DNA of 64,000 nt from Rhodococcus sp. Leaf247 (GCF_001426185.1 NZ_LMRP01000004.1:196405-260404); one strand, 5' to 3'. Shown: positions 47,155-57,409, numbered from the stretch's first letter. Made by a program: numbers and translations. Notes: generated by a model not told the origin, from the sequence alone.

Positions 47155-49176
47155 TCAAAAGCGTCCACCCGACGACCGTCCGATGCGTCCCGAGCTCCCC
47201 GATCCACCGAACGATCGCGGGCCGCCGCCGAATCCGCCGTACCCACCGCCGCGCCGGTTGCCGTACGACCGACCACCCGAGAAGCCGCCGCGAAGCACAC
47301 TGTCGATCAGCACTCCGGTCAGCACACCCCCCGCAGACGACGAGCTGCCGAATCCGCCGCTGTGGCGCGGGCGTTGCGTCGCTTCCCATTCCGCGACATC
47401 GGCCTGCGCCAGATGCGAAGCCTGCGCCGCCATGGACAGCGCCGCAGCCGCATGCTGCAGCGCACGCGGAGCATCGGTCGCGGCGAGCTGTTGCGCTGCC
47501 TGCACGTGCCGCTCCGCCTCGGCCAGTCGTGTGCGGGCCTGTACCTTGACCGCTCCGCTGCGGGCACCGATGTAGTCGCCCGCGGCACGGACCTGCGCCT
47601 GGGCCGACCCCAGATCGCGGTCGAGCCGCGCCCGCGCATGGTCGTCCTGCTCCTTCGACTGCGCCGCGGCGGCGAGGGCGCGGTCGAGTTCCGCGTCGGC
47701 CGCGACGAGAGCGTTCATGGTGCCGAGCGGGTCCTGAGAACCGCGTGACTGCGCGTGATCCAGAGCTGTCGCTACGGCGGCCCTCGCGGCGGCCAGCGGG
47801 TCGCCGCCGTGCTCCGAGAGGCGGTCGGCCGACGCGATGTCCGCTCGGGCGTCCTCCATCGCCGCGGGCAACCCGTCCCGTGCCGCGGTGATGTCACCGT
47901 CCGCGTGCTCGACCGCGTCGAGAAGCGACCGCGCTCGCGACAGTGCGCTCTCCGCGGTGCGGACCGCGGCGACGACCGGACCCTGATGCCCGACGGGTTG
48001 TGCCGCGGCGTCTCGTCCGTCGTCGATGCTGTTGTCCGCCAGTGCCAGCTGTTCGCGGGCAAGGTCCACGTTCTGTGCGACAGGTGTCAGGACGGCGGCG
48101 TCGTACCGCTCCCGCAGCGATGCCAGAGTGGCCGCGGCCGGATCGAGCCGGGCCGTCTGCTCCACGTGGGCGCGGGTCAGGGCGTCCAGGCGCGCGTCGG
48201 CGTCGATGAGCAGATTGCGGATCTCGTCGAACTCGGCCACCTTCTCGTCCAGTCGGCGGTCGGCGTCGCTGCACGAGGTGATGATCTCCATGAGCATCTG
48301 CCGGCGGTCGTCGGGTGACTCGGGAATGGCGTCGTCCAGACGCTGGCGAACCGCGAAGGCCTCGGAGAGTGCGCGTCGGGCACCGTCGAGGGCGTCGACG
48401 AACGGTCGGGCCGCCGCATCGCCCAGTTCGCCTGCTGCGGTGGACAGCTCGTCGGCGCTCGCACGGATGGCCTCGTCGGTTTCCACGAGCAGGGCGCGAG
48501 ACCGCTCGTCCAGCACGTCCAGCGGCAGTGCCGCGAAGGCAGCGGGATCGCTGCCGTCGAGTTGCTCGGCGGCCTCGAGTGCGTCCTCGCGGCGCCGCTT
48601 CGCCCGCAACCTGGTGAAGGCGAAGGCCCCCACCACGATCAGGAACACGACTCCGACCGCGACCCACAGGCCTGCCGAACCCGATCCGGACGTGGACGAC
48701 GCCTTGCCCAGACCGGTCGCCGCCGCGGTCGCCGCGCCGGCCCAGTTCTCTTCGCGCAGAGCCGGTTCGATCGACGACTGCTCCAGTTCGGAGATCTCGG
48801 AATCCGAGATGCTCGCCAATGCCTGCGGGACGTTCAGCGTGTAGGCGCGCGCCTCGGTCGCCACCGCCATCAGGACGTCGCGATCACCGAAATCACTGAT
48901 CGTCGCGGTGCGATCGCCCCACGTCGTCGCGGCCTGGCCGGAGAAGTCGTCGACGAAGACGACCCAGAGCCGGAAGCCCTGCTGGTCGTAGAGCGAGTCG
49001 ACAGCCGACTGCACCTCCGCCAGCTCGCTCGGGTCGAGGGCGCCCGTAAGGTCACTGACCTGTTCGGGAACCCGGAACGGCTGCTCCGCGGAGGCGACGG
49101 CGGACGGCAGCAGCGCGGCCGACAGCAGCATGGTCGCCGCGGCAGCGGCGCGCAGGAGAACTCGAGCGCGGGTCAT
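47155..49176 (-). CDS. TPM-domain membrane protein (Rv2345-like)
   Basis: A 673-residue envelope protein. Signal peptide at residues 1-30 (LLRAAAAATMLLSAALLPSA), TPM domain at about 35-150 (VSDLTGALDPSELAEVQSAV, FSGQAATTWGDRTAT), and a transmembrane helix at about 169-190 (GLWVAVGVVFLIVVGAFAF). A long helical, Ala/Arg/Asp-rich cytoplasmic region with coiled-coil character follows. The last ~45 residues are Gly/Ser/Arg-rich (GGGYGGFGGGPRSFGGSG). TPM domains occur in photosystem repair and in envelope proteins of unknown role. The position before dgt/dnaG matches Rv2345. Confidence 0.85.
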   Translation of the reverse strand: MTRARVLLRAAAAATMLLSAALLPSAVASAEQPFRVPEQVSDLTGALDPSELAEVQSAVDSLYDQQGFRLWVVFVDDFSGQAATTWGDRTATISDFGDRDVLMAVATEARAYTLNVPQALASISDSEISELEQSSIEPALREENWAGAATAAATGLGKASSTSGSGSAGLWVAVGVVFLIVVGAFAFTRLRAKRRREDALEAAEQLDGSDPAAFAALPLDVLDERSRALLVETDEAIRASADELSTAAGELGDAAARPFVDALDGARRALSEAFAVRQRLDDAIPESPDDRRQMLMEIITSCSDADRRLDEKVAEFDEIRNLLIDADARLDALTRAHVEQTARLDPAAATLASLRERYDAAVLTPVAQNVDLAREQLALADNSIDDGRDAAAQPVGHQGPVVAAVRTAESALSRARSLLDAVEHADGDITAARDGLPAAMEDARADIASADRLSEHGGDPLAAARAAVATALDHAQSRGSQDPLGTMNALVAADAELDRALAAAAQSKEQDDHARARLDRDLGSAQAQVRAAGDYIGARSGAVKVQARTRLAEAERHVQAAQQLAATDAPRALQHAAAALSMAAQASHLAQADVAEWEATQRPRHSGGFGSSSSAGGVLTGVLIDSVLRGGFSGGRSYGNRRGGGYGGFGGGPRSFGGSGSSGRIGRSSGGRF

Positions 49177-49288
49177 GGTGGGAACCTACCGGGCCGCCGC
49201 CTGCCGCGAGTACCCATGACAAGTGTCACCTCGGAGTCGTGACGCTCGGACGAGGGTCGGGGTGCCGGAACGGAGCATCGTTCCGTAC

Positions 49289-50203
49289 ATGACCACACCA
49301 GCGATCCACCTCGACCGCCTCCGGAAGTCGTTCCCCAGTCCCGGCGGTACACGTGTCCAAGCAGTCGACGACGTGTCGCTCGTCGTGCACCCCGGCGAGA
49401 TCGTCGCGTTCCTCGGTCCGAACGGAGCCGGCAAGACGACCACGATCGACATGATGCTCGGCCTCGGGAGCCCCGACGACGGAACGGTGTCCCTGTTCGG
49501 GGAGTCCCCGCAGGACGCCGTCGCCACCGGACGCGTGTCCGCGGTGATGCAGAGCGGGGGACTCCTGAAGGACATCACCGTCGAGGAGACCGTGCGGCTC
49601 ATCGCAACTCTGTACGCGTCGACGAGACCGGTGTCGGAGGTGCTCGCGCGGGCCGGCATCGCCGACATCGGTGGCCGCATGGTGGGCAAGTGTTCGGGCG
49701 GGCAGCAGCAACGCCTGCGATTCGCCCTGGCGTTGCTCCCCGATCCTGACCTGATCGTTCTCGACGAGCCGACCACCGGGATGGACGTCGAGGGCCGCCG
49801 CGAGTTCTGGTCGGCGATGCAGGAGGACTCCTCGCGCGGCCGGACCGTGCTGTTCGCCACCCACTATCTCGACGAGGCCGACGCTTACGCCGACCGCATC
49901 GTGTTGATCCGTGACGGACGCATCGTCGCCGACGGCACCGCGGCCGAGATCAAGAACGTCGCGTCCGGTCGCCGCGTGTCCGCGGTGCTCCCGGGGGCCG
50001 ACGCCGCCGAGTTCCTCTCGATCCCGGGTGTCGACGACGTGGAGATCCGGGGTGACCGTCTGACCGTCCACGCATCGGACTCCGACCAGGTTGCCCGATA
50101 CCTGTTCCAGCGCACGGAAGCCCGCGATGTGGAGATCGTCGCGCACACCCTCGAAGACGCATTTCTCACACTCACCACCGACACCGCCGGGAGGCACGCA
50201 TGA
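49289..50203 (+). CDS. ABC transporter ATP-binding protein (ABC-2 exporter type)
   Basis: A 304-residue ATPase: Walker A GPNGAGKTT, signature CSGGQQQRLRFALALL (CSGGQ in place of LSGGQ), and Walker B LIVLDEPTTGMD. The C-terminal ~90 residues match the DrrA/NatA-type extension. It should drive export of a lipid, drug or peptide with the permease that follows. I chose the ATG at 49289 (MTTPAIHLDR). It overlaps the permease gene by 4 bases. The 112 bases upstream hold divergent promoters not resolved here. Confidence 0.88.
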   Translation: MTTPAIHLDRLRKSFPSPGGTRVQAVDDVSLVVHPGEIVAFLGPNGAGKTTTIDMMLGLGSPDDGTVSLFGESPQDAVATGRVSAVMQSGGLLKDITVEETVRLIATLYASTRPVSEVLARAGIADIGGRMVGKCSGGQQQRLRFALALLPDPDLIVLDEPTTGMDVEGRREFWSAMQEDSSRGRTVLFATHYLDEADAYADRIVLIRDGRIVADGTAAEIKNVASGRRVSAVLPGADAAEFLSIPGVDDVEIRGDRLTVHASDSDQVARYLFQRTEARDVEIVAHTLEDAFLTLTTDTAGRHA

Positions 50204-50985
50204 CCACCACCGAATCGCTCGTCCCTTCCCGCTCGCTGCCCGCTCACGGCGGGTTCAACGCAGGTTTTCTCGCACTCGAGATGCGGCGGATGCTGCGGAA
50301 CCGACGCACCATCATCTTCGCGCTCGTGGTCCCGCCGATCTTCTTCCTGATCTTCGGGTTGCAGGGTGATCTGAAGACCGAGTCCGCAGGCTCGGCGAAC
50401 GTGACGGGATACGTCATGGTCAGCATGGCGCTGTACGGGGCGATGCTCGCCACGACGAGCGGCGGCGCCATGGTGTCCATCGAGCGAGGGTTGGGCTGGA
50501 GCCGACAGCTCAGGCTCACACCGCTCACGCCGACGGCGTACATCGCGATCAAGGTCGTCGTCGCCATGGCACTCGGACTGGTGTCCGTCGCCGTCGTGTT
50601 CGCTGTCGGCGCGGCAACCGGAGCAACACTTCCCGCGGCCGCCTGGGTCGAATGCTTCGTGCTCGCCTGGATCACCTCGATCGTGTTCGCCGCATTCGGG
50701 CTCTTCATGGGCTACCTGCTGCCGTCGGAGAACGTGATGCAGATTCTCGGTCCCGGCCTGGCCGTCCTCGCCTTCGCGGGCGGGTTGTTCGTCCCCGCCA
50801 GCGGATGGTTCGAGACCGTGGCGAAATTCGTTCCTACGTACGGTGTGGCCACGTTGGCGCGGTCGCCGCTCGGTGACACCAGCTGGTCCTCGCTGATCGA
50901 GGCGCTGGTCAACGTTGCCGTCTGGACGGCGATCTTCGTGGTCGGCGCGAGGACGATGTTCCGTAAGGACACCGCCCGCGTATGA
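50200..50985 (+). CDS. ABC-2 type transporter permease
   Basis: A 261-residue membrane protein with six predicted helices. An N-terminal polar part, LEMRRMLRNRRTIIFALVVP, leads into the first helix, typical of ABC-2 permeases. VSIERGLGWSRQLRLTPLTP is the family's cytoplasmic loop. It pairs with the ATPase gene upstream and is followed by a two-component system that probably senses the exported or toxic compound. The substrate is unknown. Confidence 0.85.
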   Translation: MTTTESLVPSRSLPAHGGFNAGFLALEMRRMLRNRRTIIFALVVPPIFFLIFGLQGDLKTESAGSANVTGYVMVSMALYGAMLATTSGGAMVSIERGLGWSRQLRLTPLTPTAYIAIKVVVAMALGLVSVAVVFAVGAATGATLPAAAWVECFVLAWITSIVFAAFGLFMGYLLPSENVMQILGPGLAVLAFAGGLFVPASGWFETVAKFVPTYGVATLARSPLGDTSWSSLIEALVNVAVWTAIFVVGARTMFRKDTARV

Positions 50986-51019
50986 CACGGACGAGGGCAG
51001 CGGGTCTAGCGTGGCACCG

Positions 51020-52201
51020 GTGAGCAGGACCACCGGTGCCACGCTGTACCGATCGCTACGGTCGCATTTCGTCATCGAGCCGCGCGAGGTAAACCCCGAC
51101 GACAGCGAGGGCACCCGGCTACGGGATGCCGTGCGTCGCGGCTGGGTCTTCAGCGCTGTCTGGCTGATCTATCTGATCTACCCGGTGCGCGCCGTGGCCG
51201 GTTACGACGGTCCGGTGGCCTGGAAGGTCGCGGCAGCGTTGTCGCTGATCGCCTTCGCCGCCGTGTTCCTCGGTGGGTTCCGCGACTTCCGTGGCCGGTT
51301 GCACGCCTCGGAGGACGTGCAGGTTCCGCGGCAGTGGGCCGTGGTGGTGACCATGATGCTCCTGCTGGTTCCCGCTGCTCCGGCTGCCGGCGACTCCGTT
51401 CTGACCGGGTGCGTCTTCGTCGCGGTTCTCGCGGTCATGACGCTGCCGCGCCGGTCGGCTCTGGTGGTGCTGGCTGCCAATTTCGTTGCGGTGGAGGGCC
51501 TTCCTCGCATCGTCCCGAGCTGGGCGCCGGACGACTCCGCAGGGTTCACACTCGGAGTGGCGGCCTTCGCCGCGTGGGGGATCAGTCAGTTGGTCGCCCG
51601 CAACATCCAGTTGAACGAAGCGCGCCGTCGCCTGTCGGACATGGCCGTGATCGAGGAACGCGAGAGAGTGGCCCGCGACGTCCACGACATCCTGGGTCAC
51701 TCGTTGACCGTCATCACCGTGAAGGCGGAACTCGCCGGTCGACTCCTCGAGCTGGATCCGGCGCGTGCCGCCGCGGAGATCGCCGACGTCGAAAGTCTCT
51801 CGCGTGCAGCGTTGGCCGATGTACGGTCCACCGTCGGCGGCCTGCGTCACCTGCGTCTCGAGACCGAGCTGCGGGGAGTCCGCAGCGCGGTCGAGGCGGC
51901 CGGGATGGTGGTGCACATCGAGGGTTCCGCGGCGGGTGTCGACGAGGACTGCCGTGAACTGTTCGCGTGGGCGATGAGGGAGGCGGTGACCAACGTGGTG
52001 CGCCACAGCAAGGGAACGGAGTGTCGGATCCGCCTGGAACCACGTCGTATCACCGTGACGGACAACGGGGTCGGACCTCAGGGTAAATCGACGGGAACCG
52101 GCCTGAGAGGTCTGTCCGACCGTGCGGACGCACTCGGCGCCACCGTGCGCGCCGCGCGGGGGAGTGACGGCGGATTCGTCCTCACGGTGACAGCGCCATG
52201 A
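51020..52201 (+). CDS. Sensor histidine kinase (NarL/DesK-type)
   Basis: A 393-residue kinase with about four or five membrane helices in the first ~190 residues. The dimerisation domain bears the phospho-accepting His in ERERVARDVHDILGHSLTVI, and a HATPase region follows (MREAVTNVVRHSKGTECRIR, DNGVGP, GTGLRGLSDR). I chose the GTG at 51020 because TAGCGT (51007-51012) would place the transcript start there (leaderless). GTG 51011 is an alternative. The stop overlaps the response regulator ATG by 4 bases. Confidence 0.88.
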   Translation: MSRTTGATLYRSLRSHFVIEPREVNPDDSEGTRLRDAVRRGWVFSAVWLIYLIYPVRAVAGYDGPVAWKVAAALSLIAFAAVFLGGFRDFRGRLHASEDVQVPRQWAVVVTMMLLLVPAAPAAGDSVLTGCVFVAVLAVMTLPRRSALVVLAANFVAVEGLPRIVPSWAPDDSAGFTLGVAAFAAWGISQLVARNIQLNEARRRLSDMAVIEERERVARDVHDILGHSLTVITVKAELAGRLLELDPARAAAEIADVESLSRAALADVRSTVGGLRHLRLETELRGVRSAVEAAGMVVHIEGSAAGVDEDCRELFAWAMREAVTNVVRHSKGTECRIRLEPRRITVTDNGVGPQGKSTGTGLRGLSDRADALGATVRAARGSDGGFVLTVTAP

Positions 52202-52806
52202 CGATCCGACTACTGCTTGCCGACGACCAGGCCCTGGTGCGCGGTGCTCTCGCGGCGCTGCTCGGACTCGAACACGATCTCGATGTCGTGGCCGAAGTCG
52301 GGCGCGGCGACGAGGTCGTTCCCGCGGCTCTCGAGCATCGACCGGACGTGGCGCTCCTGGACGTCGAGATGCCGGGCGGCGACGGCATCGTCACCACCGG
52401 ACTTCTACGGGCCGCGCTTCCGACCTGCCGTGTCCTCGTGGTGACGACGTTCGGACGGCCCGGTTACGTCAGACGTGCGATCGACGCGGGGGCCGGCGGA
52501 TTCGTCGTCAAGGACACTCCTGCGCGCCAGCTCGCCGAGGCCGTGCGACGGGTCCATGCCGGCCTGCGGGTGATCGATCCCGAGCTCGCGACGGAGACTC
52601 TGACCGCGGGCACCTCACCCCTGACTGCGCGTGAGCGGGAAGTTCTGTCGGCCGCCAGGGCGGGTACCACCGCGGCCTCGATCGCGTCGGCGCTGCACTT
52701 GTCCGAGGGCACCGTGCGCAACCATCTGTCCGCCGCCATCGGCAAGACGGGCGCCACGACGCGTGCCGAGGCCGTGCGGACAGCAGTGGACAACGGCTGG
52801 CTCTGA
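52198..52806 (+). CDS. LuxR/NarL-family response regulator
   Basis: A 202-residue regulator. The receiver domain (about 1-120) has the acidic pair in LLADDQALVR and the phospho-accepting Asp in DVALLDVEMPGGDG, and then KDTPARQLAEAVRRV. A LuxR helix-turn-helix follows: LTAREREVLSAARAGTTAAS and SEGTVRNHLSAAIGKTGATT. It is paired with the kinase upstream and, by context, probably controls the ABC exporter genes. Confidence 0.9.
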   Translation: MTIRLLLADDQALVRGALAALLGLEHDLDVVAEVGRGDEVVPAALEHRPDVALLDVEMPGGDGIVTTGLLRAALPTCRVLVVTTFGRPGYVRRAIDAGAGGFVVKDTPARQLAEAVRRVHAGLRVIDPELATETLTAGTSPLTAREREVLSAARAGTTAASIASALHLSEGTVRNHLSAAIGKTGATTRAEAVRTAVDNGWL

Positions 52807-52853
52807 AGGCGCGCCGACCACTACTCACAGGTGCCGACTGGCAGAATCGCCGT

Positions 52854-53537
52854 GTGAGTACCGACTACCAGTACGACTACCCGCCTCAGCCTGCACGTCT
52901 CGGCTTCGGTGGCACGCTCGCGCGCTGGCTGCGACGCGTGATCGCCGGTGTGGTGCTCGTGGGACTGCTGCTCGTGGGCGGAACCGCCGTACGCGTGTGG
53001 CAGGTTGCCCGTATCGACGACCACACCCCGTCCGACGCGATCGTGGTTCTGGGGGCGGCTCAGTACGACGGTGTTCCGTCATCGGTGTTCGAGGCGCGAC
53101 TCGAACAGGCACATGCCTTGTACGTCAGTGGCGTGGCGCCGCTGGTGGTGACCGTCGGCGGCAAGCAGGTGGGGGACAACTACACCGAGGCTGCGTCGGG
53201 GCGGAACTATCTGATGGACCAGGGGATACCCGGCGAGAACATCGTGGCGGTCGAGGAAGGCTCGGATACCTTGCGGAGCATCGAGGCGGTGTCGGCGACG
53301 TTGGCGTCGCGCGGGCTGAACACCATCACCCTCGTCAGCGATCCGTGGCATTCACTCCGCACCCGCACGATGGCCCGCGACGCGGGTCTCGACGCCTGGA
53401 CGTCGCCGACGCGGCAAGGCCCCGCCGTGTTCACCCGTGAGTCGCAGATCCACGGGATCGCTAGGGAGACAGCTGCTCTGCTGTGGTACCAGCTCACGCA
53501 CTACTCGGCGGACTTCCAGTACACGGCCAGCCAGTGA
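52854..53537 (+). CDS. YdcF/SanA-family protein (DUF218)
   Basis: A 227-residue protein anchored by one N-terminal helix ([19 protein letters not shown]). The DUF218 domain shows [20 protein letters not shown], then [20 protein letters not shown] and [20 protein letters not shown]; the [20 protein letters not shown] segment is also typical. The family is linked to envelope or vancomycin-barrier functions in E. coli (SanA), but the reaction is unknown. The stop overlaps the dgt GTG by 4 bases. Confidence 0.82.
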   Translation: MSTDYQYDYPPQPARLGFGGTLARWLRRVIAGVVLVGLLLVGGTAVRVWQVARIDDHTPSDAIVVLGAAQYDGVPSSVFEARLEQAHALYVSGVAPLVVTVGGKQVGDNYTEAASGRNYLMDQGIPGENIVAVEEGSDTLRSIEAVSATLASRGLNTITLVSDPWHSLRTRTMARDAGLDAWTSPTRQGPAVFTRESQIHGIARETAALLWYQLTHYSADFQYTASQ

Positions 53538-54793
53538 CGACCTACGACACCGCGGACGTCGCACGGTTGGTGGTCGAAGGCACGAAGACCGCAGCGCTCA
53601 GTGCCGGTGACCCCCGAGGGGACTTCTCCCGCGATCGAGCCCGCGTTCTCCACTCCGCGGCGTTGCGACGCCTCGCCGACAAGACCCAGGTGACGGGCCC
53701 CCGCGAGGGAGACACACCGCGAACCCGGTTGACCCACTCGCTTGAAGTCGCCCAGATCGGCCGCAGCATCGCCGACGGCATCGGATGCGATCCGGACCTG
53801 GTCGAGCTGGCCGGTCTGGCGCACGACATCGGGCATCCGCCCTACGGACACAACGGCGAGCGCGCACTCGACGAGGTCGCGGAGGCGTGCGGCGGGTTCG
53901 AGGGCAACGCTCAGAACCTGCGCATCCTCACCGTCCTCGAACCGAAGGTGCTGACCGCCGACGGTGCGAGTGCGGGGCTGAACCTCACCAGGGCGTCTCT
54001 CGACGCGTCGATCAAGTACCCGTGGCTGCGTCCCCGGCCGGGCGCCAAGTTCGGCGCCTACGACGACGACGCTGCGACCCTCACCTGGGTGCGCGAGGGT
54101 GCCCCGGAAGGCCGTCAGAGCCTCGAGGCGCAGGCCATGGACTGGGCCGACGACGTCGCCTACTCGGTGCACGACGTCGAGGACGGGGTCATCGCGGGCC
54201 GCATCGACCTGCGGTCGCTCGCCGATCCAGCGGAGCAGTCGGCGCTCGCAGACATGTCGGTCAGCGAGTTCCGAGGCTTCGATCGCGACCACATGCGAGA
54301 GGCGGCGCAACGGCTCTCGGAGATGCCCGTCGTGACCGACGCCGCCGGCTACGACGGGACCCTGGTGCGGTCCGTCGCGCTCAAGCGCATGACCAGCGAG
54401 CTCGTAGGCCGCTTCACCACCGCCGCCATCTCGAGCACGCGAGAGGCCTCCGACGGCCGACCCGTACGGCGTTACGACGCCGATCTGTCGGTGCCGTCCC
54501 TGGTGCGTGCGGAGGTGGCGCTGCTCAAGACCATGGCGCTGCGGTACGTCATGTCCGACGCGGGCCATCGTCAGCGGCAGGACCGCCAGCGTGACCGTAT
54601 CCACCGCGTCGCAGCGTGGTTGTTGTACTCCGCACCGGCCAGCCTGGACCCGATGTTCGTCCCGGCCTGGGTCGCGGCGCAGGACGATGCGGCGCGGACC
54701 CGCGTCGTCGTCGATCAGATCGCGTCGTACACGGAGTCCCGGCTCGAACGCGTCGACCAGGGCAGTCTGGGCGCTCAGGCCGCCTGGGGCTGA
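53534..54793 (+). CDS. dgt: Deoxyguanosinetriphosphate triphosphohydrolase-like protein
   Basis: A 419-residue HD-domain phosphohydrolase releasing triphosphate from dNTPs. The metal site is H...HD...[21 protein letters not shown] and [36 protein letters not shown] is also typical. The GTG at 53534 overlaps the previous stop. dgt followed by dnaG is the order of Rv2344c-Rv2343c. It may balance nucleotide pools for priming and replication, which is inference. Confidence 0.93.
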   Translation: MTTYDTADVARLVVEGTKTAALSAGDPRGDFSRDRARVLHSAALRRLADKTQVTGPREGDTPRTRLTHSLEVAQIGRSIADGIGCDPDLVELAGLAHDIGHPPYGHNGERALDEVAEACGGFEGNAQNLRILTVLEPKVLTADGASAGLNLTRASLDASIKYPWLRPRPGAKFGAYDDDAATLTWVREGAPEGRQSLEAQAMDWADDVAYSVHDVEDGVIAGRIDLRSLADPAEQSALADMSVSEFRGFDRDHMREAAQRLSEMPVVTDAAGYDGTLVRSVALKRMTSELVGRFTTAAISSTREASDGRPVRRYDADLSVPSLVRAEVALLKTMALRYVMSDAGHRQRQDRQRDRIHRVAAWLLYSAPASLDPMFVPAWVAAQDDAARTRVVVDQIASYTESRLERVDQGSLGAQAAWG

Positions 54794-54821
54794 TGTCGCC
54801 GAGTGCACCTAGACTGGGCAG

Positions 54822-56747
54822 GTGGCCGGCCGAATACCTGAACGCGATGTTGCGGCCATTCGTGAACGCACTCGCATCGAGGACATCGTCGGGGAGTACG
54901 TCGCGCTGAAGGCGCCTCGCGGCGATTCGATGAGCGGTCTGTGCCCGTTCCACGACGAGAAGAACCCGTCGTTCCACGTGCGGCCCAACCACGGCACGTT
55001 CCACTGCTTCGGCTGCGGTGAGGGCGGGGACGTCTACACGTTCCTGCAGAAGATCGAGCACATCACGTTCGTCGAGAGTGTCGAGCAGCTGGCGGACAGG
55101 CTGAGCTACTCCATCTCGTACGAGGGCGGCGGCACGTCGGTCCAGCGCGATCGCGGAACACGTGCGCGTCTCGTCGCTGCGAACGCCGCTGCCCAGCAGT
55201 TCTATGCCGAGCAGTTGCAGTCCGCCGAAGCGCAGCCTGCGCGTGACTACCTCACGCAGCGCAACTTCGACGCGGCCGTGGCCCAGGAGTTCGGCTGCGG
55301 TTTCGCGCCCAGTGGCTGGGACACACTGACCAAGCACCTGATGAAGAAGGGCTTCGAGTTCAAGGAACTCGAAGCGGCAGGGCTTTCCCGCGAAGGCAAG
55401 CGCGGTCCGATGGACAGGTTCCACCGCAGGCTGCTCTGGCCCATCCGCAACCTCTCGGGCGACGTCATCGGCTTCGGCGCGCGCAAGATCTTCGACGACG
55501 ACACCATGCCCGGCAAATACGTCAACACGCCGGAGACGTTGCTGTACAAGAAGTCTCAGGTGCTGTTCGGGCTCGACCTGGCGAAGAAGGACATCGCGAA
55601 GAGTCACCAGGCCGTCGTGGTCGAGGGTTACACCGACGTCATGGCGATGCACCAGGCCGGCGTCAAGACTGCCGTCGCCTCGTGCGGCACGGCGTTCGGC
55701 GACGAGCACCTGGCGCTGCTTCGCCGGCTGTTGATGGACGACAAGTTCTGGCGCGGCGAGATCATCTACACCTTCGACGGCGACTCGGCAGGCCAAGCGG
55801 CCGCGATGAAGGCGTTCTCCGGTGACCAGAAGTTGGCGGGGCAGACGTTCATCGCCGTCGCGCCCGACGGCATGGATCCGTGCGATCTACGCCTCGAGAA
55901 GGGCGACGCGGCCGTCCGCGACCTCGTGGCCCGTCGCACTCCACTGTTCGAATTCGCCATCCGCGGCGCCCTGTCGGAGTGCAACCTCGACACCGCCGAG
56001 GGCCAGGTCGAGGCGCTTCGTCGCGCTGTTCCGATGGTCGCTCAGATGAAGGACCGCGCGCTGCGCGACAACTACGCGACGCGACTGAGCGGGTGGGTCG
56101 GCTGGATCGACGAGCGCATGGTGGTCAACCGTGTCCGCGAGGAGGCCGCGAAGATCGCCAAGGGTGGCGCTCCTGCTCCGTTGCGTCGACCCGTCCGCAG
56201 CACCGAGACCGAGGACGCTGCGCCCGTCGGACCGGCGCACCCCAAGCGCGACGACCCCACGCTGTGGCCGCAGCGCGAGGCGTTGAAGGCCGTCATGCAG
56301 CACCCCGGCATCGCCGGCTCGGTGTTCGATTCGCTGCCCCCCGAGACGTTCGGCCACCCCGCCTATGCCGCGGTGTCGGACGCTGTCCGCGAGGCCGGCG
56401 GCACCGCGGCCGGGCTCGGAGGAGGGGAGTGGCTCGACGCCGTCGGCAAGAAGGCGGAACCCAAGGGTCTTCGCTCCCTGGTCACCGAACTCGCCGTCGA
56501 ATCGATGCCCATTTCCGACGAGGCCACGACCCGGTACATCTCCGGAGTGCTGGCGCGGCTACAGGAGGTCTGGGTGGGGCGGCAGGTGGCCGAGCTGAAG
56601 TCGAAGCTGCAGCGGATGTCACCGATCGACAAGCCCGACGACTACAACGCGCTGTTCGGTGACCTCATCGCACTCGAGCAGTACCGCCGCAGTCTGCTCG
56701 AGCAGGCCGTCGGCAGCACCACGGACGCGGAGTTCCCCGCCGTCTAG
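54822..56747 (+). CDS. dnaG: DNA primase
   Basis: A 641-residue replication primase. The N-terminal CHC2 zinc finger lies in LCPFHDEKNPSFHV and FHCFGCGEGGD. The TOPRIM catalytic core has VVVEGYTDVMAMHQAGVKTA, SCGTAFGDEH and FDGDSAGQAA. The C-terminal DnaB-binding region begins near residue 480 (LWPQREALKAVMQHPGIAGS). The GTG start is 28 bases after dgt. The stop overlaps a small convergent gene by 4 bases. Confidence 0.96.
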   Translation: MAGRIPERDVAAIRERTRIEDIVGEYVALKAPRGDSMSGLCPFHDEKNPSFHVRPNHGTFHCFGCGEGGDVYTFLQKIEHITFVESVEQLADRLSYSISYEGGGTSVQRDRGTRARLVAANAAAQQFYAEQLQSAEAQPARDYLTQRNFDAAVAQEFGCGFAPSGWDTLTKHLMKKGFEFKELEAAGLSREGKRGPMDRFHRRLLWPIRNLSGDVIGFGARKIFDDDTMPGKYVNTPETLLYKKSQVLFGLDLAKKDIAKSHQAVVVEGYTDVMAMHQAGVKTAVASCGTAFGDEHLALLRRLLMDDKFWRGEIIYTFDGDSAGQAAAMKAFSGDQKLAGQTFIAVAPDGMDPCDLRLEKGDAAVRDLVARRTPLFEFAIRGALSECNLDTAEGQVEALRRAVPMVAQMKDRALRDNYATRLSGWVGWIDERMVVNRVREEAAKIAKGGAPAPLRRPVRSTETEDAAPVGPAHPKRDDPTLWPQREALKAVMQHPGIAGSVFDSLPPETFGHPAYAAVSDAVREAGGTAAGLGGGEWLDAVGKKAEPKGLRSLVTELAVESMPISDEATTRYISGVLARLQEVWVGRQVAELKSKLQRMSPIDKPDDYNALFGDLIALEQYRRSLLEQAVGSTTDAEFPAV

Positions 56748-56980
56748 AGCTTGTCGTGCGGGATGTACAACTGCGTGTCGTCCACTTGCTTCATCGGCTC
56801 GAGCTTCGGCTGCGTGCTGAGGCTGTCGGAGAGCTTCTGACGGCCCGCGGACACGATCTTCTTGGTCGCCGGGCTCGACGCGACCGCCTTCGTCGCGCGG
56901 CTGATCTGTTCGTAGCGCGCACGCCCTGCCTTGGTGCCGAGCACGTATCCGGCGGCTACGCCGGCCAACATTCCGATCAT
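56744..56980 (-). CDS. Small conserved actinobacterial protein (Rv2342-like)
   Basis: A 78-residue protein, MIGMLAGVAAGYVLGTKAGR with ARYEQISRATKAV. A short hydrophobic N-terminus of YtxH type (GxxxGxxxGxKAGRARYE) could anchor it to the membrane, with a soluble helical tail ending QLYIPHDKL. A gene of this size next to dnaG exists in M. tuberculosis (Rv2342). I took the ATG at 56980; the open frame upstream covers non-coding sequence. Confidence 0.7.
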   Translation of the reverse strand: MIGMLAGVAAGYVLGTKAGRARYEQISRATKAVASSPATKKIVSAGRQKLSDSLSTQPKLEPMKQVDDTQLYIPHDKL

Positions 56981-57108
56981 GTGAGCGTGGATCCTTTCGA
57001 GACGTCTCCCCATATCCTGCCCGACCGCACGGACATGTGCCGTGGGCGGGGGGCGCACAGCCTGGCGAGATCCACCGGCATGTACGGCAGTGCCTCCGAC
57101 CAGCCGAT

Positions 57109-57139
57109 TTGGTGGTGTGCGGGTGTGATGAGCTAGAGT
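57109..57139 (+). promoter_or_regulatory. Possible tRNA-Asn promoter
   Basis: TAGAGT (57134-57139) is a plausible -10 with TTGGTG (57109-57114) 19 bases upstream, a long spacer. It would start a transcript about 45 bases before the tRNA. The rest of 56981-57191 shows nothing else I can support. Confidence 0.35.
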
Positions 57140-57191
57140 CTGTTCTCGGTCGAGGACACATCCGCAAGGGTCAGTTCGAGGCCACGAACAT

Positions 57192-57264
57192 TCCCCCATA
57201 GCTCAATTGGCAGAGCATTCGACTGTTAATCGAAGGGTTTCTGGTTCAAGTCCAGATGGGGGAG
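57192..57264 (+). tRNA. tRNA-Asn (anticodon GTT)
   Basis: A complete 73-base cloverleaf. The acceptor stem TCCCCCA/TGGGGGA pairs perfectly, with discriminator G. The anticodon stem TTCGA/TCGAA encloses the loop CTGTTAA, so the anticodon is GTT (57225-57227). The T arm contains GGTTCAAGTCC. CCA is not encoded. It stands alone, as asnT does near dnaG in mycobacteria. Conserved gene order stops here. Confidence 0.97.
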
Positions 57265-57272
57265 CGCCTGAG

Positions 57273-57310
57273 ACCCCCGATCATGCATCCGAGATGCGGT
57301 CGGGGGTTTT
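57273..57310 (+). terminator. Intrinsic terminator of tRNA-Asn
   Basis: ACCCCCGA (57273-57280) pairs with TCGGGGGT (57300-57307), followed by TTT. An inner stem GCATC/GATGC lies within the loop. This is a clear factor-independent terminator 9 bases after the tRNA. Confidence 0.85.
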
Positions 57311-57409
57311 CGCGTTCTCAGCCCCGTGGTGGGCACGAGTCAGGTTCGCGACGACAGCTCCGGTGTTTCAGAAGGCAGACCGTCAGAGCGGGCCCCTACT
57401 GTCGATGCG